A DNA stretch of 64,000 nt from Erythrobacteraceae bacterium (GTDB lineage Bacteria; Pseudomonadota; Alphaproteobacteria; Sphingomonadales; Sphingomonadaceae): contig JAHEAX010000004.1 of assembly GCA_024642525.1 (NCBI GenBank), forward strand, positions 63,675 through 127,674, read 5' to 3'. The number at the start of each line of letters is the position of its first letter. The first letter of the stretch is position 1. Shown piece after piece: positions 8,478 to 16,016 of this stretch. The position numbers were made by a program, and so were the translations under genes. The notes under the pieces were generated by a model, which saw only the letters and a list, made by a program, of their open reading frames with translations, was not told the origin of the DNA and searched no databases.

Positions 8478-9752
8478 ATGCAGACAATTTTCGCTCTTTC
8501 AAGCGGCAGCCCACCTGCCGGTATCGCGGTTGTGCGGGTCAGCGGGCCGCTGGCTGGCACAGCGTTGCACACGCTTGCTGGCAAATTACCTCTCGCACGC
8601 AGGGCCAGCGCGCGGATGCTGCGCGGGCATGGCGGGGAGCATCTTGATCACGCCATGGTCCTTTGGCTGCCTGGTCCGGCAACCGCTACGGGCGAAGATG
8701 TGGCCGAACTTCATCTCCATGGGGGCAGGGCAGTGGTTGCCGCAGTGGAAAGTGCATTGGGCGCCGTGGAAGGCCTGCGCCGCGCAGAACCGGGCGAATT
8801 TACGCGCCGTGCATTTCTGAATGGGCGAATCGATCTGGCAGAGTCCGAAGGGCTGGCTGATCTTCTCGAGGCGGAAACGGAAATGCAGAGGCGTTCTGCC
8901 ATGGCAATGGCAGGCGGCGCGCTCTCCCGCGAAGTGGAAGGTTGGCGCGAACAGGTGCTGTTCCTCTCTGCACAGGTGGAAGCAGTGCTCGATTTTTCCG
9001 ACGAGGAAGACGCAGCCGCACTTCCGGAAACTTTCGGCTGCACTCTCGATACGTTGCATTCCGGCCTGGAAGAGTGGCTTTCGCGGCCGCAGGCGCGGGC
9101 CTTGAAGGAGGGTTACCGGGTAGTCCTGGCTGGCCCGCCAAATGCAGGAAAATCCACACTTTTCAATGCGCTTCTGGACGATGAGGCGGCTATAACCGCG
9201 CCCACCGCGGGCACCACCCGCGATGTGCTGGAACGATCCGTTTCCATTGCGGGTATGGCGTTTACCTTTGTTGATACAGCTGGCCTTCGCGAAGGCAGTT
9301 CGGATGATATCGAGCGGATCGGCATAGAGCGGGCCAGAACCGCGCTAGATCGTGCAGACCTTATCCTGTGGCTCGGCCCTGAGGGGCAAGGCCCGCAGGG
9401 TTCATGGGAGATCGAGGCGAAAAGCGACGTAGGCGTTCATTCAGCCAAGAACTCACCCGAGATTCGCCTTTCTGCAAAAACAGGCGACGGCATGAATCTG
9501 CTGCGTGACCGGCTGATAGAGCGGGCGAGAGCAGCAATGCCGAAGGCTGGTCAGGCGGCGTTGAGTGACCGGCAGCACAGTATTCTTGGAAGCGCTCACG
9601 CAGCAATTGGTCAGATTGACCCGCAAGGTGACTTGTTGCTTACAGCAGAAAGCCTGCGACAGGCACGCGTAGATTTCGACCGTTTGATTGGCCGGACCTC
9701 GACAGAGGATATGCTTGACGCGCTTTTCGGACGGTTTTGCATCGGAAAATAG
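8478..9752 (+). CDS. mnmE: tRNA uridine-5-carboxymethylaminomethyl synthesis GTPase MnmE
   Basis: With MnmG it installs cmnm5 at U34 of certain tRNAs, using 5-formyl-tetrahydrofolate. The 424 residues begin with the family N-terminus (TIFALSSGSPPAGIAVVRVSGP), carry the tetrahydrofolate-domain stretch EPGEFTRRAFLNGRIDLAESEGLADL, a GTPase domain (G1 GPPNAGKSTLFNALL, G2 TAGTTRD, G3 DTAGLR) and end with the hallmark CIGK, whose Cys is conserved. Its partner mnmG follows, separated by two parS-like sites. I see no convincing ribosome site before the ATG. Confidence 0.96.
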   Translation: MQTIFALSSGSPPAGIAVVRVSGPLAGTALHTLAGKLPLARRASARMLRGHGGEHLDHAMVLWLPGPATATGEDVAELHLHGGRAVVAAVESALGAVEGLRRAEPGEFTRRAFLNGRIDLAESEGLADLLEAETEMQRRSAMAMAGGALSREVEGWREQVLFLSAQVEAVLDFSDEEDAAALPETFGCTLDTLHSGLEEWLSRPQARALKEGYRVVLAGPPNAGKSTLFNALLDDEAAITAPTAGTTRDVLERSVSIAGMAFTFVDTAGLREGSSDDIERIGIERARTALDRADLILWLGPEGQGPQGSWEIEAKSDVGVHSAKNSPEIRLSAKTGDGMNLLRDRLIERARAAMPKAGQAALSDRQHSILGSAHAAIGQIDPQGDLLLTAESLRQARVDFDRLIGRTSTEDMLDALFGRFCIGK

Positions 9753-9753
9753 A

Positions 9754-9769
9754 TGTTTCACGTGAAACA
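9754..9769. other. parS centromere site 1
   Basis: TGTTTCACGTGAAACA is a perfect 16-bp palindrome and an exact match to the canonical ParB-binding parS sequence. It lies 1 bp after the mnmE stop codon and about 3.4 kb from parB. Confidence 0.95.
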
Positions 9770-9800
9770 TTGATGTTTTTGCGTGTTCCGCCGGTAGAAA

Positions 9801-9816
9801 CGTTCCACGTGAAACA
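9801..9816. other. parS centromere site 2 (two mismatches)
   Basis: CGTTCCACGTGAAACA keeps the CACGTG core and one perfect half site, differing from canonical parS at positions 1 and 5. It sits 31 bp after site 1 in the mnmE-mnmG gap, so two ParB dimers could nucleate close together. Confidence 0.8.
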
Positions 9817-9875
9817 TTGCGCACCTGGTCGCGTCTTCTTTTGACCGGGAGCCTCTGCTCGACTATCCGGCTGCA

Positions 9876-11732
9876 ATGCATGAATTCCAGATCCTTGTAG
9901 TTGGCGGTGGCCACGCAGGCGCGGAGGCGGCAGCCGTCGCTGCACGGATGGGCGCCAGCGTTGCCCTCGTCAATTTTGAACTCGATGCAATCGGTTCGAT
10001 GAGCTGCAACCCTGCAATTGGGGGCTTGGGCAAGGGCCATCTGGTTCGTGAAGTGGATGCGCTTGATGGCATGATTGGTCGCGCGGCAGATGCCGGGGCG
10101 ATCCACTACCGGATGCTCAACCGGTCCAAGGGAAGCGCGGTTTGGGGGCCCAGGGTCCAGGCAGACCGCACCCTGTTCAAGAAATCGATCCAGAATCAGC
10201 TGAAGACACAGGGCAAGCTGCAATTGATTGAAGGCGAAGTCGCCGCTCTGAAATACGCGAATGGTCGCGTTTCCGGCGTTAGCCTCGCCGACGGGACAGA
10301 AATTTCAGCAGGCGCAGTAATCTTGTGCACCGGCACTTTTCTTGGCGGGACCATGTTCCGTGGTGAAGAGCGATTTGAAGGTGGCCGGATCGGCGAATCG
10401 TCTGCCAGGCGCCTTGCGTCTCAAATGCGTGAAGCTGCTTTGCCGATGGCGCGACTCAAGACAGGCACGCCGCCACGTCTTGATGGTCGGACTATCGACT
10501 GGTCAAGGCTGGATGAGCAGCCTTCGGATGACGAACCATGGACGATGTCGCCAGTTACTCAAATTCGCCCAAATCCGCAGGTATTTTGTGCAATCACGCG
10601 CACGAACGCGCAGAGCCACGACATTATTCGCGAGAATTTGCATCGTTCGCCACTGTTTTCGGGTGCGATCGGAGCAGAAGGCCCGCGCTATTGCCCCTCT
10701 ATCGAAGACAAAATCCATCGCTTCGGGGACCGTGATGGCCACCAAGTCTTTCTCGAGCCCGAAGGGCTAACCACGCATCTCGTCTATCCCAATGGCATCA
10801 GCACATCACTGCCGACTGATGTGCAACTGGCCATGCTACGCAGCATGGAGGGGTTAGAGAAAGTCGAGATGGTAGTGCCCGGCTATGCGGTTGAATACGA
10901 TCATGTAGATCCACGCGCACTTACATCTGGGCTGGAGCTGCAGACCATGCCCGGTCTGTATTGCGCAGGGCAGATCAACGGCACCACCGGCTATGAAGAG
11001 GCTGCGGCACAGGGCCTGGTGGCTGGTATGCATGCGGCGGCGGCTGTCCTTGGGAAGGCGCCTGCGCGGCTGGATCGTGCGAATTCCTATATTGCTGTAA
11101 TGGTTGATGATCTAACGCTGCACGGGGTCAGTGAACCTTACCGTATGCTCACGTCTCGCGCTGAATACAGGCTCCGCCTGAGAGCGAACAACGCAAGCAC
11201 ACGGCTTACCCCTGCGGGGATCGATGCTGGATGTGTCAGCGCGGAGCGGCATAACTGGTTCGCAGCGCGGAGCGAGCGTGCAATTGCCTGGTCGACAGCG
11301 TTGAGCGCGGAAGTTTCGGCAACCGAGCTGTCCGATGGCGGCCTCGCCGTCCGCCGTGATAGCGGGCGAAAACCTTTGCATGAATGGCTGCGCTTTGGCG
11401 GCATCGATCTCCACAGCCTGTCTCCCTGGCTGGCTGACGGGCTTGATCCATCAGATGACGTCGGATCTGAGATGGCGGAAGACGCCGCGTACGCACCCTA
11501 TCTGGCGCGGCAGGATAGCGAGCTTAGAGATTTGCGTGCGAGTGAAACTGTTTTGCTTGGATCCAAATTTCCCTTTAATCAGGTGCCTGGTCTGTCCAAC
11601 GAGATGACTGAACGGCTTACAGCGGCAGGTCCTGAAAACCTCGCAGCAGCAGGGCGGGTGGCAGGCATCACTCCTGCGGCTCTCTCGGCGGTTTTGGTAT
11701 TTGCGCGCCGATTGGAACGGCACGCCGCATGA
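9876..11732 (+). CDS. mnmG: tRNA uridine-5-carboxymethylaminomethyl synthesis enzyme MnmG
   Basis: The FAD/NADH partner of MnmE in U34 modification. The 618 residues show the FAD-binding Rossmann motif [12 protein letters not shown] at about 8-19, the signature [23 protein letters not shown], the second family motif ([17 protein letters not shown]) and [17 protein letters not shown] near the C-terminal half. [15 protein letters not shown] leads into the helical C-terminal domain that contacts MnmE. The start is set by the family N-terminus. The stop overlaps the rsmG start by 4 bp. Confidence 0.97.
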   Translation: MHEFQILVVGGGHAGAEAAAVAARMGASVALVNFELDAIGSMSCNPAIGGLGKGHLVREVDALDGMIGRAADAGAIHYRMLNRSKGSAVWGPRVQADRTLFKKSIQNQLKTQGKLQLIEGEVAALKYANGRVSGVSLADGTEISAGAVILCTGTFLGGTMFRGEERFEGGRIGESSARRLASQMREAALPMARLKTGTPPRLDGRTIDWSRLDEQPSDDEPWTMSPVTQIRPNPQVFCAITRTNAQSHDIIRENLHRSPLFSGAIGAEGPRYCPSIEDKIHRFGDRDGHQVFLEPEGLTTHLVYPNGISTSLPTDVQLAMLRSMEGLEKVEMVVPGYAVEYDHVDPRALTSGLELQTMPGLYCAGQINGTTGYEEAAAQGLVAGMHAAAAVLGKAPARLDRANSYIAVMVDDLTLHGVSEPYRMLTSRAEYRLRLRANNASTRLTPAGIDAGCVSAERHNWFAARSERAIAWSTALSAEVSATELSDGGLAVRRDSGRKPLHEWLRFGGIDLHSLSPWLADGLDPSDDVGSEMAEDAAYAPYLARQDSELRDLRASETVLLGSKFPFNQVPGLSNEMTERLTAAGPENLAAAGRVAGITPAALSAVLVFARRLERHAA

Positions 11733-12352
11733 CTATCCGCGACGAGCAAAGCGCACGCGACTATGTGGCGGGCCTGTGTGATGAAGCGGCAATGGGCAAA
11801 CTTGATCGGTTTGTTGATGCCTTAATCGCTGAAAATGCAGAGCAAAATTTGATCGCCAAGCCGACAATCGAGATTATATGGCAGCGCCATATCGCTGATA
11901 GTGCCCAGCTTCTTGAATATGTTCCACGTGAAACAGGCCTATGGCTGGATCTTGGCACTGGCGCTGGTCTGCCTGGTCTGGTGGTGGCGATCATGAGGCC
12001 AAATATACAGATTGAACTGGTAGAAGCACGGAAACGCCGGATTGAATGGCTCGAACGGATGCGGGACGAGCTGGATTTGGAGAATTGTGAGATCGTGGGG
12101 AGCCGGCTGGAGAACGTCGAAACTGTCCCGGCATCGGTCATTAGTGCCAGAGCCTTCGCCCCGTTGGACCGTATGATGAAGATTGCCAGCAGATTTTCCA
12201 CAAGTGAAACCCTCTGGTTGTTGCCCAAAGGGCGTTCTGCGGCGCAAGAATTGGAATTGTTGCCTGTGCAGCGCCGGAAATTGTTCCACGTGGAACAATC
12301 CAGGACTGATGACGAAGCCGGTATTATCGTCGGAAAACTAGGCGGAAAGTGA
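11729..12352 (+). CDS. rsmG: 16S rRNA (guanine527-N7)-methyltransferase RsmG
   Basis: An SAM-dependent methyltransferase for G527 of 16S rRNA; loss confers low-level streptomycin resistance in other bacteria. The 207-residue protein has the SAM-binding motif [18 protein letters not shown], followed by [14 protein letters not shown] and [11 protein letters not shown], all RsmG features. It is coupled to mnmG by an ATGA overlap and lies 10 bp before parA. Two parS-like palindromes are embedded in its codons, so the coding sequence doubles as centromere DNA. Confidence 0.95.
   Translation: MTIRDEQSARDYVAGLCDEAAMGKLDRFVDALIAENAEQNLIAKPTIEIIWQRHIADSAQLLEYVPRETGLWLDLGTGAGLPGLVVAIMRPNIQIELVEARKRRIEWLERMRDELDLENCEIVGSRLENVETVPASVISARAFAPLDRMMKIASRFSTSETLWLLPKGRSAAQELELLPVQRRKLFHVEQSRTDDEAGIIVGKLGGK
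11920..11935. other. parS centromere site 3, inside rsmG
   Basis: TGTTCCACGTGAAACA differs from canonical parS at one base (C for T at position 5). Intragenic parS sites are well known. Here the site encodes part of YVPRETG in RsmG. Confidence 0.9.
12282..12297. other. parS centromere site 4, inside rsmG
   Basis: TGTTCCACGTGGAACA is a perfect 16-bp palindrome, differing from canonical parS by one symmetrical substitution in each arm. It lies 66 bp upstream of the parA start codon, so ParB bound here could also influence parAB transcription (inference). Confidence 0.85.
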
Positions 12353-12362
12353 AGGTTCGGGG

Positions 12363-13139
12363 ATGATCACGATCGCAATTGCCAATCAGAAAGGTGGGGT
12401 GGGCAAGACCACAACAGCCATAAATATCGCGACAGCGATGGCTGCGACGGGGTGGAAAACCCTGCTGATTGATCTCGACCCGCAAGGGAATGCATCCACC
12501 GGCATGGGTGTCGACAGCAATGCGCGTGAACGATCAAGTTATGATGTTCTGGTCGATCAAGTTCCACTGGCTGAATGTATCCAGCCCACGGGCATACCCG
12601 GTCTCGATATCGTGCCTGCCACGGTTGATCTAAGCGGAGCTGAAGTCGAGCTGGTTTCAGTGGATGACCGCACGGCCCGCCTGCAGGATGCGCTTTCGGG
12701 CCATAATGGCCATGACATCTGCTTTATTGACTGTCCGCCATCGCTCGGATTGCTGACTCTCAACGCCCTTGGCGCTGCAGATACATTGCTTGTGCCGCTC
12801 CAATGCGAATTTTTCGCACTTGAAGGTCTCAGCCAACTTTTGCAGACGGTTGAGCGCGTTCAGCAGCGTTTCAATGCTGAATTGGGCATAATCGGCATCG
12901 TTTTGACCATGTTTGACCGCAGAAACCGACTGACCGATCAGGTTTCAGACGATGTTCGCGACTGTCTGGGGCCATTGGTGTTCGATTCGGTTATCCCGCG
13001 AAACGTCCGTTTGTCAGAAGCGCCAAGCCACGGCCTGCCGGCATTGGTCTATGATCACGCCTGCGCCGGCAGCCGCGCATATATTGCCCTTGCCCGTGAG
13101 TTGATCGGTCGCCTGCCTGAACAGAGGAAAGCCGCATGA
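12363..13139 (+). CDS. parA: Chromosome partitioning ATPase ParA
   Basis: A 258-residue deviant-Walker ATPase: IAIANQKGGVGKTTTAINIA (about 3-22) contains KGGVGKTT with the signature lysine, FIDCPPSLGLLTLNAL is Walker B, and DRRNRLTDQV and VIPRNVRLSEAPSHG are conserved chromosomal ParA blocks. It moves ParB-parS complexes, and hence origins, along the nucleoid. It overlaps parB by 4 bp. Location near the candidate origin and four parS sites marks it as the chromosomal, not a plasmid, system. Confidence 0.97.
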   Translation: MITIAIANQKGGVGKTTTAINIATAMAATGWKTLLIDLDPQGNASTGMGVDSNARERSSYDVLVDQVPLAECIQPTGIPGLDIVPATVDLSGAEVELVSVDDRTARLQDALSGHNGHDICFIDCPPSLGLLTLNALGAADTLLVPLQCEFFALEGLSQLLQTVERVQQRFNAELGIIGIVLTMFDRRNRLTDQVSDDVRDCLGPLVFDSVIPRNVRLSEAPSHGLPALVYDHACAGSRAYIALARELIGRLPEQRKAA

Positions 13140-14128
13140 ATGATGCCCCAACCGACCCGATTCGTCTTTCGGTTCCGCCACGTGCAGCCGCTGACCACAA
13201 GAAGAAGCTGGGTAAAGGCCTGAGCGCCCTGCTGGGTGAAACACGGCGGGAGGAACCCCTTGTCCGCAAGGAAAGCACTGAAAATACGACTAATTCATCA
13301 GAAGTCGCCAGGCGAGCTCAAGTCAGTGGCGGCCTTGCATCGCTCACCATTGCGTCAATCGAGCCATTGCCCGGCCAGCCGCGCAGCCATTTTGACGAAG
13401 ATGCGCTTAACGAACTATCCGCGTCCATTGCGGCGCGCGGCGTAATCCAGCCAGTCATCGTTCGTCCGCTTGCCGGCGGTCGATATCAGCTGGTGGCCGG
13501 TGAAAGGCGCTGGCGTGCTGCGCAAAAGGCGCGGTTGCACGAAATTCCGGCGATTGTCCGTGACCTGGACGAGCGCGAAGTGATGGCGCTGGCGCTGATC
13601 GAAAACATCCAGCGCGAAGACCTGAACCCGATTGAAGAAGCGCGGGCTTATCAGCGGCTTTCGGATGATGAAGGGCTAACCCAGGCTGAAATTGCGCGGA
13701 TGGTCGACAAATCACGCAGCCACGTTGCCAATCTTCAGCGACTTCTGGCTTTGCCGGAAGATGTCCTGACCATGGTCGAAAGCGGTTCGCTGTCCATGGG
13801 CCATGCACGCGCCATGATCGGCCACGATGATGCGACGGCCCTTGCGAATCAGGTGATTGCCCAGAAATTGTCCGTTCGCGATGTCGAGCGACTGATTCGT
13901 GCAGGCACAAATACGCAGGAAACCGGACGCCGCACCGTTCGCACCTCCCGCGACCCGGCAAAGGATGCCGATATCGTCGCAGTGCAGGGCCATCTGGAAG
14001 AGTTCCTTGGGCTGCCTGTAAAGATCAAGACCGATGCCGATCCGCGCTCCGGTACGGTTACAATCCGGTATCGAACGCTCGATCAGCTCGACCTGATTTG
14101 CCAGCGCCTAACTGGCGGCGATATCTGA
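13136..14128 (+). CDS. parB: Chromosome partitioning protein ParB
   Basis: A CTP-dependent parS-binding clamp of 330 residues. An N-terminal basic segment KKKLGKGLSALLGE is the ParA-contacting type. The ParB/Srx domain contains PGQPRSHFDEDALNELSASI and the CTP-binding GERRWRAAQKA box. The HTH LTQAEIARMVDKSRSHVANLQRLL reads parS. The C-terminal dimer domain includes a strand motif (TVTIRY) and LDQLDLICQRL. It is coupled to parA by an ATGA overlap. No intrinsic terminator is evident directly after the stop. Confidence 0.97.
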   Translation: MNDAPTDPIRLSVPPRAAADHKKKLGKGLSALLGETRREEPLVRKESTENTTNSSEVARRAQVSGGLASLTIASIEPLPGQPRSHFDEDALNELSASIAARGVIQPVIVRPLAGGRYQLVAGERRWRAAQKARLHEIPAIVRDLDEREVMALALIENIQREDLNPIEEARAYQRLSDDEGLTQAEIARMVDKSRSHVANLQRLLALPEDVLTMVESGSLSMGHARAMIGHDDATALANQVIAQKLSVRDVERLIRAGTNTQETGRRTVRTSRDPAKDADIVAVQGHLEEFLGLPVKIKTDADPRSGTVTIRYRTLDQLDLICQRLTGGDI

Positions 14129-14208
14129 AAAACTAACATAATCAGTTATTTGATGACACGGTTTGCTTGGAAATCCGTGGTAAAAGTTAACAAAACTGCG
14201 TTGACGCG

Positions 14209-14216
14209 TTAACCAT
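14209..14216 (+). promoter_or_regulatory. CtrA half-site-like sequence upstream of the DUF4402 gene
   Basis: TTAACCAT equals the half-site recognised by CtrA in alphaproteobacteria. It lies 133 bp before the DUF4402 start in the 220-bp parB-DUF4402 gap, with a second GTTAAC at 14186-14191. It is a short motif, so this is suggestive only. Confidence 0.35.
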
Positions 14217-14348
14217 ACCCAGAAGCAAAGATTGAACTCAGTAGTCCTACATAGGGGCCATCGGATGGACACGTTGTCTGTTCGGCGGGAAGCCCCGGTG
14301 GTTTTCTCGTACGGGATCGAAGACCACCTTTGGAAGGACCAGGATAAC

Positions 14349-14930
14349 ATGAAACATCTTCTTCGCACTGGCGTAGTTTGCGCTGCTTTTGCTGCTTCGA
14401 TGGGCATGGCCACCACGGCTCATGCACAGGACAGCGAAACGGCAAGTGCATTCGCTGAAATTCTCGAAGCTATCACGCTGACCAAGAACACCGATCTGGA
14501 CTTTGGTGCAGTTGTTCTTGCAGGCGGCGTAGCCGGCACCGTTACCCTGGACCCGACCGACGGTTCGCGTGACTGCGATGGCGCCAGCGGCAACATCCTT
14601 TGCAGCGGCACGACCGCTCTTGCCACATTCTCCATCAATGGCGGAACCACCGGCAAGACCGTCCGCATCGACTTCAGTGGCGTGACGGATCTCACCATCG
14701 ATACGCCATCGGGCGTTGCTGGTGCTGATGAAACCATCGCTCTTGGCAGCATGACCACTGACCAGACCTTTGTTGCAGCTGCTGGCAGCGATCCTTCTTA
14801 CTACACCACATCGATCGTTGGTGGCGGTTCGACCACTGATTTCGCGGTTGGCGGCACCATCTCGTTCGACGGTGTTGAAGGCGTTGGCACCTATACCGGT
14901 TCGTTCGACGTTGCTGTAGATTACCTCTAA
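14349..14930 (+). CDS. Secreted DUF4402 protein, probable fibre or pilin-like subunit
   Basis: A 193-residue protein with a Sec signal peptide (MKHLLRTGVVCAAFAASMGM, cleavage after TTAHA). The mature part is rich in Gly, Thr, Asp and beta-strand: LTKNTDLDFGAVVLAGG is the DUF4402 opening, a Cys pair (RDCDG and ILCSG) may form a disulfide, and the C-terminus ends with alternating hydrophobics (YTGSFDVAVDYL), as expected of a donor strand-accepting fold. The start at 14349 follows AAGGACCAGGA; a longer ORF from 14232 lacks that. Known: DUF4402 genes accompany chaperone-usher genes in sphingomonads. Inferred: this is the exported subunit of the two genes that follow. Confidence 0.75.
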   Translation: MKHLLRTGVVCAAFAASMGMATTAHAQDSETASAFAEILEAITLTKNTDLDFGAVVLAGGVAGTVTLDPTDGSRDCDGASGNILCSGTTALATFSINGGTTGKTVRIDFSGVTDLTIDTPSGVAGADETIALGSMTTDQTFVAAAGSDPSYYTTSIVGGGSTTDFAVGGTISFDGVEGVGTYTGSFDVAVDYL

Positions 14931-14978
14931 GTAATTGAAATCACGATGACTGGTCTTGCGCCAGCGAGCATGATGAAG

Positions 14979-15008
14979 GGGCCGCGTCCGCAAGGGCGCG
15001 GCCCTTTT
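14979..15008 (+). terminator. Terminator between the DUF4402 gene and chaperone-usher genes
   Basis: GGGCCGCGTCC (14979-14989) pairs with GGGCGCGGCCC (14994-15004), an 11-bp stem with one G-U pair capped by a GCAA tetraloop and followed by TTTT. It probably separates abundant subunit mRNA from lower chaperone-usher expression by partial or complete termination. Confidence 0.88.
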
Positions 15009-15058
15009 CATATGGTGGTCAGGGAAAACAAGGCCACATCGCATAGCCACCATCATGT

Positions 15059-15080
15059 TTAACGGATCTTAACCTTAACC
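15059..15080 (+). promoter_or_regulatory. CtrA-like TTAA repeats upstream of the chaperone gene
   Basis: TTAA (15059-15062), six bases, TTAAC (15069-15073), then a further TTAACC (15075-15080). The classic CtrA site is TTAA-N7-TTAA, so spacing is one base short. The sequence lies about 70-90 bp before the chaperone start and after the terminator, where a promoter is needed. Confidence 0.35.
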
Positions 15081-15150
15081 CGATAAAAACACCGGAGAAA
15101 TACGGACATGCCGGGAAATCCGGCATCAATCTTTCGGGGATCCGCTACCA

Positions 15151-15987
15151 ATGCAACGACTTCTTACCCGCAGTTTCTGCCGCGTTCTGGCTGCTTGCGC
15201 AGCGCTGGCTGGCGCCATTTCGGCAACGCCGACTTCTGCCCAGGGAGATCTGCTGGTCGCGCCTACGCGCATAATTCTTGATGGTCGCCGCGGGACCGAA
15301 GTCATCCTCAGCAATGTCGGCAGTGACGAGGCGACCTATCGGATTGGCCTCGAACTGCGGCGTATGACGGAAGATGGCCAGCTGGTCGATGTCGACGAGA
15401 AAGATGCCAATGCGGTGGAAAAGGCCGCGCTTTCAATGATTCGCTACGCCCCGCGCAGGATTACCCTGCCGCCGGGCCAACCGCAGGCAGTTCGCATTGC
15501 CGCACGGCCGGGTGCCGACATTCCCGACGGCGAATACCGGGTACACATGTCGTTCCGCGCCATTCCCAAGCCGCGCCCGGTGACGCAGGCGGCGGACAAG
15601 GCTGAAGGCATCAAGATCAACCTCATCCCCATTTATGGGGTCACCATTCCCATCATCGTGCGCCACGGCCGTATCGAAGCGACCGTGGCGATCAATGATC
15701 CCAAGGTTGTTACCGGCGAGACCGGCCCTGAATTGCGCCTGGCGATGAGCCGCAGCGGCGAGAGTTCGACCTATGGTGAATTACGTGTCGTGCGGCCCGG
15801 AAGCTCGGAGCCTGTATTCATGGCTCGTGGTGTCGCAATCTATAGCGAAGTGGGGGAGCGCCGGATGCAATTCCCTCTGTCTGCAGAGCAAGCGGCCCAG
15901 ATGAAGGGGCAATTGCGGTTCGAATATCGCGAGATGCCGGAAGCTGGCGGCAGGCTGATCGCTTCGGTCGACACGGTTCTCGGTTGA
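15151..15987 (+). CDS. Periplasmic PapD-like pilus assembly chaperone
   Basis: A 278-residue protein with a signal peptide (about 1-30, ending TPTSAQ). The first immunoglobulin-like domain has LVAPTRIILDGRRGTEVILSN, a conserved chaperone G1-like edge, and IRYAPRRITLPPGQPQAVRI, the usual subunit-binding strand. It would cap exported subunits and hand them to the usher. It starts after the terminator and the TTAA repeats, and the usher follows by 29 bp, so these two are one unit. The family is often annotated fimbrial biogenesis chaperone; the cognate subunit is inferred from position. Confidence 0.82.
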   Translation: MQRLLTRSFCRVLAACAALAGAISATPTSAQGDLLVAPTRIILDGRRGTEVILSNVGSDEATYRIGLELRRMTEDGQLVDVDEKDANAVEKAALSMIRYAPRRITLPPGQPQAVRIAARPGADIPDGEYRVHMSFRAIPKPRPVTQAADKAEGIKINLIPIYGVTIPIIVRHGRIEATVAINDPKVVTGETGPELRLAMSRSGESSTYGELRVVRPGSSEPVFMARGVAIYSEVGERRMQFPLSAEQAAQMKGQLRFEYREMPEAGGRLIASVDTVLG

Positions 15988-16016
15988 GAGCGGACGGCTG
16001 ACCGGAAAACGCTGAC

